DNA of 64,000 nt from Cyclobacteriaceae bacterium (lineage in GTDB: Bacteria; Bacteroidota; Bacteroidia; Cytophagales; Cyclobacteriaceae), in contig JAGQYI010000002.1 in the NCBI GenBank assembly GCA_020436165.1, forward strand, positions 1 to 64,000, read 5' to 3'. Positions 35,489 through 46,843 of this stretch are shown here, piece by piece. The notes beneath the pieces are model-generated. The model was given only the letters and a program-made list of their open reading frames with translations, was not told the DNA's origin and did not search any database. The position numbers were made by a program, and so were the translations under genes. The first letter of the stretch is position 1; the number at the start of each line of letters is the position of its first letter.

Positions 35489-36502
35489 TTATCCAAAAGA
35501 AGCTCCCAAATGACGCTTTTTAAGAATTACCCAAATTACAACGGGTGCCCCTAAAATTGATGTAACCACATTAATGGGTAACACGTGCTCACTGCCCGGC
35601 AACTGGGCAAGCACATCGCAGAGTAGAAGCACCAGGCTGCCTGTAAGAAAAACTGCGGGAATTAGTTTTTTATGATCGCTTGTTGAAAAAACTGCACGTG
35701 TGAGATGTGGGACCGCAATACCTATAAAAGCAATAGGGCCCGCATAGGCGGTAACCGCCCCTGCCAGCAAGCTGGTTACTAACAATATTCCATTGCGTAG
35801 CCGGTTAATATTTACGCCAAGGCTTTGAGCATAATTCTCTCCCAACAAAACTGCATTCAGTGGTTTAAATAATGCAAACGCTATTACCAGACCTGCGCCC
35901 GTTAAAATTGTTAGCACCGGAAGATCTTGGGCGTTAACATTACTTAGTGAACCAAATGTCCAGATGGTGAATGCCTGAAGCTGACGTGCGGAAGTAAAAT
36001 ATTGAAGCGTACCCACAATAGCTCCAGCAATACTGCCTACCATTAAACCAATTATTAAAAGTGTAGCGCTATCCTTGATTCGGATAGATGCCATAAGCAC
36101 CAATGAAAAAGCAACGGCAGCTCCTGCACTTGCCGCTACCACAATTCCAAATGTATTTACCAAAAACAAGCCTGTGGCACCCGCCATTACCAACAACGCC
36201 ACACCCAGGCTTGCTCCCGAACTTATACCCAAAACAAAAGGTCCTGCCAGAGGGTTTCTGAAAAACGATTGCATAAGCAAACCACTAACGGCAAGAGCAC
36301 CTCCTGCTACGATGGCGGTAATGGCCTTTGGCATCCGAAACAACCAGATGATCTTATCCCAGGTAGGATCAGTGGCTTTTCCAACTACTGTTCGCACAAC
36401 TTCCATTACCGGAATATGCACGCTACCCAGCCAGATATCTAATATAAAGGCAACCAGCAAGGCAACCAGTAGCGCAAACCATTTCCAACTACCTGTTTTC
36501 AT
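35489..36502 (-). CDS. FecCD-family ABC transporter permease
   Basis: This 337-residue inner-membrane protein is a BtuC/FecCD-type permease for iron-siderophore, haem or cobalamin import. It has about nine to ten membrane helices and the typical GLLMQSFFRNPLAGPFVLGISSGASLG-like segment near residue 63, and PHLTRAVF near residue 265, which contacts the ATPase. The start overlaps the binding-protein gene as ATGA, so the two are coupled. The ATPase that normally completes the operon is not adjacent; a small lipoprotein gene follows instead. Confidence 0.92.
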   Translation of the reverse strand: MKTGSWKWFALLVALLVAFILDIWLGSVHIPVMEVVRTVVGKATDPTWDKIIWLFRMPKAITAIVAGGALAVSGLLMQSFFRNPLAGPFVLGISSGASLGVALLVMAGATGLFLVNTFGIVVAASAGAAVAFSLVLMASIRIKDSATLLIIGLMVGSIAGAIVGTLQYFTSARQLQAFTIWTFGSLSNVNAQDLPVLTILTGAGLVIAFALFKPLNAVLLGENYAQSLGVNINRLRNGILLVTSLLAGAVTAYAGPIAFIGIAVPHLTRAVFSTSDHKKLIPAVFLTGSLVLLLCDVLAQLPGSEHVLPINVVTSILGAPVVIWVILKKRHLGASFG

Positions 36503-37629
36503 TCTTTGGGCAATTGAAAATAAAAATACAATTCATAATTGGGGAGAAGGTCAGGATGGGCAATTTTTACCAGGTCTTTGAGAATAAGGTCGGGACGAAG
36601 ATAGCCCAGCTCCAGAAATTCACTTCCTCCTTTAGCGCCTACTCGCTTGTTATAAGAATACACATTACCCGTTTGGTAAGGCTTGAAGTACGTATATCGT
36701 TCGCTTGATTCTGCCAATGCCTGTAGGCTCGGGTAATCGGCTACTCCTAACCAATAATCTGCCTGCGAGGCCCTGCTCAATACACTCTCATAACTTAACG
36801 ATAAAAAGCCTTCGGTAGAATCGCTGGCCCACAGGTAGTTATAGCCAGCATCGCTCATTAGCTTAGCTGCATAGTTTTGCCCTCCGGGCAAAAACCAGGC
36901 ATCGGAATACATTACTCCACTTAAGGAAGTGGGTCTAATGTTTGTGTTTTTTAGGAGATCTTTGGTTCCGATATAATTGTTGGCAATGAAAGCAAAAACC
37001 GAGTCGGCCAGCGTTTCTTTTCCGAAAAGTAAGCCGGACAGCTTTATCCATTCGGCCCTGCCCAACGGATCCGGCTCCATGTATTCTGCATTGATGATCA
37101 CAGGAATACCGGCTTGCTGGATTTTATCAAGCTGACCGTAATCTCCTGTTATGGTATAGGCCATTACCAAATCAGGGTTCAGTTCTATCAATCGCTCAAT
37201 ATTTAAAGCATTATCGATGCCCAAATCCACCACTTTGCCAGAATCTATTCGCGCACGCATTTTTTCCGAGCTTATGTAATCGGTGGTTGGAAAGCCAACC
37301 AGTTTATCCGTTTCTCCTAAATAATCCAGCAAAGGAATATGAGTGGTAGAAGTACACACAATGGTTTGAACGGGAACTGGAATGTAAGCATCAGCTTTCA
37401 CATTTGGCCTTTCGCCTCCACGAGGATATAATGCATAGGTGAGTCCTTTGCTTGCTCCTTTGTAAGGGGTTTTTACGCTTAAAAGTGTATAATTTGGTTT
37501 CTCAATAAAGGATATCCCTTTCGCATAGACTAATTGGCTGAGTGGATTATCGTTTGTTTCTACTTTTTTACTAGAACAACCAAAAAACAATGCTATTATA
37601 AATACCAGGGAAAATCCTTTGAACTTCAT
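36499..37629 (-). CDS. ABC transporter substrate-binding lipoprotein
   Basis: This 376-residue binding protein has a lipoprotein signal (ALFFGC) and the BtuF/FepB-type two-lobed fold, with STTHIPLLDYLGETDKLVGF near residue 90, IERLIELNPDLVMAY near residue 135 and a long connecting helix. It captures a metal-chelate or vitamin B12 in the periplasm for the FecCD permease encoded next. The ligand cannot be decided from the sequence. It is first in the operon. Confidence 0.88.
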   Translation of the reverse strand: MKFKGFSLVFIIALFFGCSSKKVETNDNPLSQLVYAKGISFIEKPNYTLLSVKTPYKGASKGLTYALYPRGGERPNVKADAYIPVPVQTIVCTSTTHIPLLDYLGETDKLVGFPTTDYISSEKMRARIDSGKVVDLGIDNALNIERLIELNPDLVMAYTITGDYGQLDKIQQAGIPVIINAEYMEPDPLGRAEWIKLSGLLFGKETLADSVFAFIANNYIGTKDLLKNTNIRPTSLSGVMYSDAWFLPGGQNYAAKLMSDAGYNYLWASDSTEGFLSLSYESVLSRASQADYWLGVADYPSLQALAESSERYTYFKPYQTGNVYSYNKRVGAKGGSEFLELGYLRPDLILKDLVKIAHPDLLPNYELYFYFQLPKE

Positions 37630-37712
37630 TTTTCAAAACTAATAATTTAGCCTTCCGTAAGTTGACTTTTGCTCTCTAATGTGCGAGGTTTACATAACTA
37701 ATTATTTTTTGG

Positions 37713-38552
37713 ATGTTACCATTAAAAACCTACTTTCTAATATTCGTTTTATTTTTTTCATCTAAGTTCCTTTTTGGACAGGATTACATCTTGCCTGAAA
37801 AGGGGGACACCATCAAATGCTATATCACTAAAATTAAAAGGGATTCTGTTTATTACAAATTTCGAGCTTCAGATAACTCCATAAAAGATACTTCTATTTC
37901 CAAAGGCTCAATCAAAACTTACGATATAGAATATTATGAGGTATATGATAAAATAGTTGAAGAAAAACCCCCTAAAGAAAAAAAAGCTTATTTCGGTATG
38001 GCTTTTGGAACTGGCTGGAGTCATAGATTAGGAAAACTTGATTCCTCAATTCCTGATGATAAAGAATCTGAATATAGTAATGGCCTTTATCTTCGTGGTC
38101 AGGTTGGGTTATATTTTAAAAACGTAGGGTTTGGCTTGATGTTGAATCAGCATCAAACACATACGGTGCTATCGGGCAGCAATGTTACCACCAAAATCGC
38201 TTTTATTGCTCCTTTTTTTGAAGCCCGCTCGAATCCTATCAATGACGTAATTGCTCTTGGGGGATATTTGGCTATAGGTAGGCTTAAGTTTGAAGAAAAA
38301 TTCACCACTTCTCAAGTGTATGGTCCAACGTCAACATATTCAGGAAAAGGCTCCAGCACTGGCCTTGGGCTTGGGGGTTCATTCATTTTACTCCTCTCCA
38401 ATAATTTTAATGTACTTGTTGACGCAGGGATTATTACAGGAGTTATACCCGAAGGAGACCTTTTAGATAACAGTGGTAACATTGTTGGTTCGTTTTCTAA
38501 GGAAAGCGCTTCCACATTTAATTTAGGTATTAAATTTCGTCTGCTTCTGTAA
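37713..38552 (+). CDS. Exported beta-barrel-like protein of unknown function
   Basis: The 279-residue protein has a signal peptide (ending near FLFGQ), a 65-residue N-terminal domain starting YILPEKGDTIKCYITKI, then a region with glycine-rich amphipathic strands (GMAFGTGWSH, GLYLRGQVGLYF, GLGLGGSFILLL) that ends GIKFRLLL. This suggests an outer-membrane porin-like barrel of eight or so strands. I know no function. Two bases separate its stop from the methyltransferase gene, so cotranscription is likely. Confidence 0.7.
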   Translation: MLPLKTYFLIFVLFFSSKFLFGQDYILPEKGDTIKCYITKIKRDSVYYKFRASDNSIKDTSISKGSIKTYDIEYYEVYDKIVEEKPPKEKKAYFGMAFGTGWSHRLGKLDSSIPDDKESEYSNGLYLRGQVGLYFKNVGFGLMLNQHQTHTVLSGSNVTTKIAFIAPFFEARSNPINDVIALGGYLAIGRLKFEEKFTTSQVYGPTSTYSGKGSSTGLGLGGSFILLLSNNFNVLVDAGIITGVIPEGDLLDNSGNIVGSFSKESASTFNLGIKFRLLL

Positions 38553-38554
38553 CA

Positions 38555-39247
38555 ATGCAAGACATCTTAGGCCAAGCCATTTATGATTATGCGATGGAAG
38601 AAGAAAAAGGGCTTCTTCTTATCCATAATACCTATGGCGAACCCGATGAAATGCCAGTAGAGGTTTATTTTAGAGAAGCCGAAGATTTTTTTGATGTGGA
38701 ACAAAAAGCGATAGAACTATGCAAAGGTCGCGTGTTAGATGTAGGTGCCGGAGCCGGAGCGCATGTTCTTGAGCTTCAAAATAGGGGGCTTGAGGTAGAT
38801 GCGTTAGAGCTTTCGGAGTTGGCCTCCAAAGTAATGTACATGCAAGGTATTAAGTCCATTATTACAGGAAGTGTGTTTGATATGCCGGAAACGGAACCTT
38901 ACGACACGCTCTTGCTAATGATGAATACCATTGGTTTGGTGGGAACCCTTGATATGCTAGGATCGCTTTTTGAAAAACTTAAACGCCTGCTCAAGCCCAA
39001 CGGTCAACTCTTATTTGACAGCAGCGATGTGGCCTATGTATACGAAGGCAAAATACCCAACGACCATTACTATGGTGAGATGGATTATCAGTATGAATAT
39101 GCGGGCACTAAAGGCGAGTGGTTCAAATGGTTGTATGTGGATTTTGAGAATGCGCAACAAATTGCTTCACAGGTGGGGCTACGCCTTGAGCTTGTTTATT
39201 TAAACGAAGAAACCGGGCAGTATTTGGCCAAGGGAACTCATAAATAA
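38555..39247 (+). CDS. Class I SAM-dependent methyltransferase
   Basis: This 230-residue protein has the class I methyltransferase fold: the glycine-rich SAM loop VLDVGAGAGAHVLEL near residue 57, the acidic end of the second strand in VDALELS, and the motif LLLMMNTIGLVGTLDML near residue 128. The substrate is unknown. A palindromic repeat with two hairpins follows directly after its stop and may end transcription. Confidence 0.88.
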   Translation: MQDILGQAIYDYAMEEEKGLLLIHNTYGEPDEMPVEVYFREAEDFFDVEQKAIELCKGRVLDVGAGAGAHVLELQNRGLEVDALELSELASKVMYMQGIKSIITGSVFDMPETEPYDTLLLMMNTIGLVGTLDMLGSLFEKLKRLLKPNGQLLFDSSDVAYVYEGKIPNDHYYGEMDYQYEYAGTKGEWFKWLYVDFENAQQIASQVGLRLELVYLNEETGQYLAKGTHK

Positions 39248-39250
39248 AGA

Positions 39251-39330
39251 GGTCACCCTGAACTTCCTGCCCGTCCGGCAGGCGGGGATTCAGGGTCTCT
39301 TTGAGATGCTGAAATAAATTCAGCATGACA
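39251..39330. repeat. Intergenic double-hairpin repeat
   Basis: GGTCACCCTGAA...CAGCATGACA: outer arms ACCCTGAA and TTCAGGGT enclose CCTGCC/GGCAGG, and a second hairpin ATGCTGAA/TTCAGCAT follows at the right. The ends are GTCA and TGAC. The layout matches other gaps in this window (48789-48836, 53861-53907). It may also act as a terminator between the methyltransferase and amidohydrolase genes. Confidence 0.65.
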
Positions 39331-39407
39331 TACACTCGTTGTGTACAAGCGTTAACTTGCATTCCATCCCTATTTTCCTCATATTTAAAAACCTAACCCT
39401 ACTTGCT

Positions 39408-40691
39408 ATGAGAAAAATTCTATCAACCTTAATGCTATTAACCATTAGCCTATCTTCAATAGCGCAGGTTAAAACCTATGTCTATTGCGGCACTTTAATC
39501 GATGGTATTTCTGACAAACCACGAAAAGAAGTTACAGTGATAATTGAAGGCAACAAGATCGTGGACATCCAAAATGGCTATGCCAAAATGAACAAAAAGG
39601 ATACCTACATCGACCTGAAAGACAAAACCGTGATGCCCGGTTGGTTCGATATGCATGTGCATATAGAAGGTGAAATGGGTCCTAATTCCTATATTGAAGA
39701 ATTCACCGCCAACGAAGCGGATATTGCATTCCACTCTACTGTTTATGCCAAGCGCACCCTTATGGCCGGATTTACCACTGTTCGCGATCTAGGGGGTACA
39801 GGTGTTAATACTTCGTTACGAAATGCCATAAACCAGGGCTTGGTGGAAGGCCCTCGTATTTACTCTGCCGGAAAAGCCATTGGCACAACAGGAGGACATG
39901 CCGACCCAACCAATGGGTATAGAAAAGACTTAATGGGCGACCCCGGGCCAAAAGAAGGGGTTATCAACAGTTATGATGAAGCCAAAAAGGCTGTGCGCCA
40001 GCGATACAAAAATGGAGCCGATGTTATTAAAATTACGTCAACAGGAGGTGTGCTCAGTGTGGCTAAAGATGGGCAAGGGCCTCAATTTACCATGGATGAA
40101 CTACGAGGAATTGTAGAAGCCGCCAAAGACTATGGTTTTGTTACCGCAGCACATGCCCATGGTGCGGAAGGCATGAAACGTGCCGTAGAAGCGGGTATTA
40201 ATTCCATTGAGCATGGTACCCTTATGACCGAAGAGGTAAGACAATTAATGATCAAACACGAAACGTATTATGTTCCTACCATTACCGCAGGTAAGTACGT
40301 AGCGGAAAAGGCTGAAGTAGATGGATTCTATCCGGAAATTATACGACCAAAAGCGCGTGAGATCGGCCCCAAAATACAGGACACCTTCGCCAAGGCCTAC
40401 AAAGCCGGGGTTAAAATTGCCTTTGGAACAGATGCCGGGGTTTTCCCACACGGTGAAAACGCCAAAGAATTTGGCTATATGGTAGAAGCAGGAATGCCGC
40501 CCATGGAAGCCATTAAATCCACTACCATGGAAGCCGCCAAGCTACTCCGCGTAGATGACAAGCTGGGCTCTATTGAAAAGGGTAAAATTGCCGACCTTGT
40601 AGCTACCGATAAAAACCCTTTGGAGGATATTCATACCACAGAAGATGTGGCTTTTGTAATGAAAGCCGGAGTAGTTTATAAGAATGAATAG
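39408..40691 (+). CDS. Exported metal-dependent amidohydrolase (prolidase-like)
   Basis: This 427-residue enzyme has a signal peptide (ending SSIAQ), the metal-binding HVH of FDMHVHIEG near residue 84, KITSTGGV (metal-bridging lysine) near residue 205, [10 protein letters not shown] near residue 246 and [12 protein letters not shown] near residue 344. It belongs to the amidohydrolase superfamily, the imidazolonepropionase/Xaa-Pro dipeptidase branch. It probably acts on small peptides or amides in the periplasm. The ATG at 39408 is chosen for the signal peptide; the open frame extends upstream through a repeat. The next gene is convergent with a four-base gap. Confidence 0.88.
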   Translation: MRKILSTLMLLTISLSSIAQVKTYVYCGTLIDGISDKPRKEVTVIIEGNKIVDIQNGYAKMNKKDTYIDLKDKTVMPGWFDMHVHIEGEMGPNSYIEEFTANEADIAFHSTVYAKRTLMAGFTTVRDLGGTGVNTSLRNAINQGLVEGPRIYSAGKAIGTTGGHADPTNGYRKDLMGDPGPKEGVINSYDEAKKAVRQRYKNGADVIKITSTGGVLSVAKDGQGPQFTMDELRGIVEAAKDYGFVTAAHAHGAEGMKRAVEAGINSIEHGTLMTEEVRQLMIKHETYYVPTITAGKYVAEKAEVDGFYPEIIRPKAREIGPKIQDTFAKAYKAGVKIAFGTDAGVFPHGENAKEFGYMVEAGMPPMEAIKSTTMEAAKLLRVDDKLGSIEKGKIADLVATDKNPLEDIHTTEDVAFVMKAGVVYKNE

Positions 40692-40695
40692 TTAT

Positions 40696-41328
40696 CTAAT
40701 TGTCAGATAATAGTAATTCTTTGATGATATTAAACTTTCTGTATTCTTTAATTCTCGGATCAAAAAACTCCTGCTCTTCATATAATATGGTTGCAGGTTT
40801 ACCCATAAGATCAGTGTAATTTTCAGTCAATTCAATTCCGGAATCTATAAAGCTCAGCCAATAGTACTTTGATATTTTTCCATTTTCATCCTTTAATGTA
40901 AATACCACGAAAAAGTCATCGTCAATACCTGTAATAAAACCATGTTCTCTCATTAATTCTCTTCTGCCTTGTTTTTCAGTTTCTGAGGCCCTTTGGGTAA
41001 TTTTAACAAGAGCATCAGGACAAACCGTTGTCATGCGAATTCCAATTAATTTTCCTAAACGCGCACCTTCCACATCAATATTATCCAGGTCAATTCCAAA
41101 CTCCTTTTTTAATTGTTTTTTGTACGGCATTGAGGCTTCAAGCATACACAAACCCAATTTCATGTTAAATTCCTCAGAGTCTAATGAGTCAGGTACACTT
41201 ATGAGGCATTCGCATGATTTATTAACTATCTCATCCATGTAATTTTGAGAATAAACTGGATTAAGAATAAATAACAGCATAAAAAGGACAAAAAGTCGGA
41301 AAAGATTAAGTGAACCCAAAAAATTCAT
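40696..41328 (-). CDS. Exported protein of unknown function
   Basis: This 210-residue protein has a hydrophobic signal segment (to about residue 27, VYSQ) and a soluble domain with three or four cysteines (KSCECL, LGLCM, TTVCP) that could form disulphides in the periplasm. I recognise no domain. Its stop lies four bases from the convergent amidohydrolase stop. It is downstream of nothing on its own strand except the isocitrate dehydrogenase, which starts far upstream, so it probably has its own promoter. Confidence 0.7.
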   Translation of the reverse strand: MNFLGSLNLFRLFVLFMLLFILNPVYSQNYMDEIVNKSCECLISVPDSLDSEEFNMKLGLCMLEASMPYKKQLKKEFGIDLDNIDVEGARLGKLIGIRMTTVCPDALVKITQRASETEKQGRRELMREHGFITGIDDDFFVVFTLKDENGKISKYYWLSFIDSGIELTENYTDLMGKPATILYEEQEFFDPRIKEYRKFNIIKELLLSDN

Positions 41329-41343
41329 TTTGCAATTTTATAA

Positions 41344-43590
<2,247 letters not shown>

Positions 43591-43692
43591 TTATTGACCG
43601 TTTTTGTCCTTGGAGCGGACAAAAAACAAGAGTCCAAAATTACAAAAAATGAGGCGACTTATTGGCACAGATTTTAATATACTAAAAGCTAT

Positions 43693-45942
43693 TTATTCCT
43701 TCTTAAACAGCTTGCCAATTTTCTTGAACAGCCCCTCTTTAGGCTTTGAATCTTCTCCCTCTTTTTGTCGTTGTTCTTTCCGGTCTTTTCTGTTGGCAAA
43801 GAGCCAATCCAACAAATTGAAATCTTCTTTGAACGGATCGCAATCCAGCTCTTGCGCCCATGCTTCATTCAAGGGTTTGAAGCGGGCATTGGTATAAATC
43901 CTATACGCCTGATCCTTATTAAGCGACTGGTAGAACCGGGCAAAAATGGGCAAAGCCATGGTGGCACCCTGACCAAGTTTTGTATCCCTGAAACGAATGG
44001 CAGGATAGGCTCCGCCTACCCAGGTGCCCATTACCAGATTAGGAGTAACGGCCATAAACCATCCATCGGAGTTGCCCTGTGTAGTTCCGGTTTTACCGCC
44101 AATGGCATTTTGCAACCCATAAACGGTGCGCACCGATTTACCCGTTCCGTTGTCCACCACTCCCTGTAAGAGTTGCGTCATCTGCGCACTTGTCTTTGCA
44201 CTGAGCACCTGTTCTTTTGGCGGTTCTTTAAACTCGTATAGTATTTTTCCGTTGCTGTCTTCAATACGCAAAATGGCATGAGGGCTTACCCGATAGCCCC
44301 CGTTTACAAACGTGCAATAGGCAGCCGTCATTTCCTCCACTGAAATGCTGGCAACGCCCAAAGCCAACGATGGTACTTCCGGCAGGTCAGAATCAATGCC
44401 CATGCTACGTGCCTCTGCGATGGTCTTTTCAATACCGGTTTCCTGCAAAATTTTTACCGCCACCGTATTCACAGACCCCTCCAACGCGCCTTCCATGGAG
44501 TACTTGCCTTCGTATTTTCCATCGTCATTGGCGGGCTTCCATTCCCCTTCCTTTACTTCGTACGCTTCCTGCTCCGCCTTAAAATAGGTACAAGGTGAAA
44601 CGTTGTTTTCCAATGCCGTGGCATACACAATAGGTTTAAAGGTGGAGCCCACCTGTCGCTTGGCATTTTCCTGCACATGATCGTACGGAAAATAAGTGTA
44701 ATCAATACCGCCCACCCAGGCACGGATAGCACCGCTATGCGGCTGCATGGCCAGGAAGCCCGCCTGCAGTTGTTCCAAATGATGCTTCAGGGAGTCAATT
44801 GGAGTCATGGTTTCCAATTTGGAATCCGGCCAATCGAATACCTCCATTTTAACCGGGGTGCTCAACTCCTTATCGGTACGCCCGTGGCGAATTTTTGCAA
44901 CCTCATTGTTAAGCAACTCCTTATTCTGGTTCCATAGGGTGCCATGCCAATGCTGGTCAAACTGCTTTTGTAAGATTTGTATATGCTTTTGCATGGCCGC
45001 TTCTGCATAGCTTTGAAGCTGCACATCCAGCGTGGTGTAGATTTTTAACCCGTTTTGGTTAAGGGATAATGTGGTGTCGTTTTGTGCATTGTACTCATCC
45101 AAAAAAGCTTGCAGCTTTTTGCGGATGGTAGCCATAAAATAAGGTGCAACCTCACCCGATAACTTTTGGTAATCTGTTTTAAATGGCAGGTTTTGGATGG
45201 AATCGCATTGCTCCTGGGTGAGCATCTCCTGTTTCACCATTTGAGAGAGCACCACATCTCTTCGCTCTTGCGAAGCCTCCGGATGGAGCACCGGATTGTA
45301 CGAAGTGGTTGCCTTCAGCATGCCTACCAGAGTTGCTGCCTGTTGCTGGTTCAGGTTTTTGGCTGAAGTGTTAAAATATCTCTTTGAGGCCGACTCAATT
45401 CCATAGACATCTTCACCAAAGGAAACCGTATTCAGGTAAAGCCGCAAAATTTCTTCTTTGGAGTATATCTGCTCCAGCCGATAGGCCAGGATCAACTCTT
45501 TGGTTTTATTAACCGGATAGTAAAACAGGCCGTACGACTGGCGGGGGTAGAGGTTCTTCACCAACTGTTGGGTGATGGTGCTTCCTCCACCTGCTCCCTG
45601 CTGGAGCAGCAATGATTTTACCACTACGCGACCAAGGCTTATCAAATCAATTCCCTGATGGTCGAAAAAGCGCTGGTCTTCCGTGGCTACCAACGCATTG
45701 ATTAAGTTGGGGCTGATGTTCTGAAAACTAACCGGGGTTCTGTCTTGCACATAGTATTTGCCTATAACTTTGCCGTGCATATCATACACAATGCTGGCTT
45801 GTAAGTGCTGGATATTGTGCAACTCTTTATCGTTTGGTAACGGACCAAAAAAGCCTTTGAGCACCATAAAAAAGAATACTATGGGTATAACAATGGCTGC
45901 TAGTACCAGGTATCGCAAAATTTTAAACAGGGCTTTTTTCAT
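43693..45942 (-). CDS. Bifunctional penicillin-binding protein 1A
   Basis: This 749-residue class A PBP builds peptidoglycan. It has an N-terminal membrane anchor (residues about 8-30), a GT51 glycosyltransferase domain with EDQRFFDHQGID near residue 87 and GGSTITQQLVKN near residue 119, and a transpeptidase domain with the active serine in GSTFKP near residue 433, EGSVN and KTGTT near residue 619. It ends in a basic, lysine/glutamate-rich tail. A 222-base gap with a palindromic repeat separates it from the divergent sigma factor gene. Confidence 0.95.
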   Translation of the reverse strand: MKKALFKILRYLVLAAIVIPIVFFFMVLKGFFGPLPNDKELHNIQHLQASIVYDMHGKVIGKYYVQDRTPVSFQNISPNLINALVATEDQRFFDHQGIDLISLGRVVVKSLLLQQGAGGGSTITQQLVKNLYPRQSYGLFYYPVNKTKELILAYRLEQIYSKEEILRLYLNTVSFGEDVYGIESASKRYFNTSAKNLNQQQAATLVGMLKATTSYNPVLHPEASQERRDVVLSQMVKQEMLTQEQCDSIQNLPFKTDYQKLSGEVAPYFMATIRKKLQAFLDEYNAQNDTTLSLNQNGLKIYTTLDVQLQSYAEAAMQKHIQILQKQFDQHWHGTLWNQNKELLNNEVAKIRHGRTDKELSTPVKMEVFDWPDSKLETMTPIDSLKHHLEQLQAGFLAMQPHSGAIRAWVGGIDYTYFPYDHVQENAKRQVGSTFKPIVYATALENNVSPCTYFKAEQEAYEVKEGEWKPANDDGKYEGKYSMEGALEGSVNTVAVKILQETGIEKTIAEARSMGIDSDLPEVPSLALGVASISVEEMTAAYCTFVNGGYRVSPHAILRIEDSNGKILYEFKEPPKEQVLSAKTSAQMTQLLQGVVDNGTGKSVRTVYGLQNAIGGKTGTTQGNSDGWFMAVTPNLVMGTWVGGAYPAIRFRDTKLGQGATMALPIFARFYQSLNKDQAYRIYTNARFKPLNEAWAQELDCDPFKEDFNLLDWLFANRKDRKEQRQKEGEDSKPKEGLFKKIGKLFKKE

Positions 45943-45990
45943 ACTACCTCAACAACGCTGCAAAAGGGGCAAAGGTATTTTCTTTCGATA

Positions 45991-46066
45991 GTCATTTCGT
46001 AGTAAAACGGGGAAATCTTTAGAATGGCTGCATGGTAAAGATATCTCTACTACGTTACGATATGAC
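45991..46066. repeat. Long imperfect palindrome, family GTCATTTCGT
   Basis: The ends GTCATTTCGTA and TACGATATGAC are inverted with one mismatch, and a nested pair (GAAATCTTTA/TAAAGATATC) occurs inside. A degenerate relative lies at 47671-47810. This is a recurrent kind of intergenic element in Bacteroidota. It sits between the divergent PBP1A and sigma factor genes. Confidence 0.7.
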
Positions 46067-46164
46067 ATAGCGTTGAAAAATAAATACTAAAAAATTCAAG
46101 CCCCTTTGTGACATTTCTCCATTTTAGAGTACTTATTATTAACGAGTAAGATTCTTGTTCCATA

Positions 46165-46674
46165 ATGCAGCCCTCAAAAGCATCCTTTTTAGAAATGATA
46201 CAAGAGCATCAGGGTATAATCACCAACCTGTGTGTTCTTTATTATCCGTATTTTGAGGACCAGCGCGATGCCAGACAGGATATTATTTTACAGCTGTGGA
46301 AATCGTTTCCGTCTTTTCGCGGGGAGTCCAAATTGAGTACTTGGATTTACAAAGTTAGCCTCAACACGATCCTGTCGAAGATCAAAAAGGAAAGCAAAGC
46401 CGCTTTAACGGAAACCCTCGGGCCGCAACACAATAGCTTGGTTATTTCGCATAACAGCTATGACGATGACCTGCAACTTTTGAATCACTTGCTCCAGTCG
46501 CTCAAGCCGCTGGATAAAGCAGTAATTATTCTTTACCTGGAAGGGTATAAGAACAAAGAAATGGCTAAGCTTTTAAGCCTGACCCCAAGCAATATCAGCA
46601 CCCGCCTGAATAGAATCCGAACTCAACTTAAATCAAACTTTACAATCTATACGCATGAACTTAAACGATCTTAA
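46165..46674 (+). CDS. ECF-type RNA polymerase sigma factor
   Basis: This 169-residue protein has ECF sigma regions 2 (DQRDARQDIILQLWKSFPSFRGESKLSTWIYKV, near residues 35-70) and 4 (YKNKEMAKLLSLTPSNISTRLNRIRTQL near residue 132). It starts with an ATG 200 bases from the divergent PBP1A gene. It is followed by a 62-residue membrane protein whose start overlaps its end by 20 bases, a position usually held by an anti-sigma factor. Its target genes are not known. Confidence 0.92.
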   Translation: MQPSKASFLEMIQEHQGIITNLCVLYYPYFEDQRDARQDIILQLWKSFPSFRGESKLSTWIYKVSLNTILSKIKKESKAALTETLGPQHNSLVISHNSYDDDLQLLNHLLQSLKPLDKAVIILYLEGYKNKEMAKLLSLTPSNISTRLNRIRTQLKSNFTIYTHELKRS

Positions 46675-46843
46675 ACCTGCGTGGAGCCAGCTCAAGTTCC
46701 AGAATTCAATGCTTCGCATGGAACAGAATGAGGTACTTGAGATCATTGAATCTCAGAAAAGCATGGCTTCTCTTAATCTGCACAGAGTAGTTAGCAACAC
46801 GGTTATTTTTTCCATTTTGGTCATTTTTTGTCAGGGAGGATGA
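46655..46843 (+). CDS. Tiny membrane protein after the sigma factor
   Basis: This 62-residue protein has a soluble N-terminal half starting NLNDLKPAW and one hydrophobic helix at the C-terminus (about residues 48-59) that ends in CQGG. It begins inside the sigma factor gene and its stop overlaps the lgt ATG, so it is translated between them. The position and the short soluble domain suggest a one-helix anti-sigma factor or a small partner, but no known anti-sigma domain is visible. It could also be a remnant of a longer anti-sigma gene. Confidence 0.7.
   Translation: MNLNDLKPAWSQLKFQNSMLRMEQNEVLEIIESQKSMASLNLHRVVSNTVIFSILVIFCQGG

Noticed and set aside
46828-46839. TTG start for lgt
   Set aside because: The ATG at 46840 overlaps the upstream stop and gives the normal Lgt N-terminus; the TTG adds four residues inside the previous gene.
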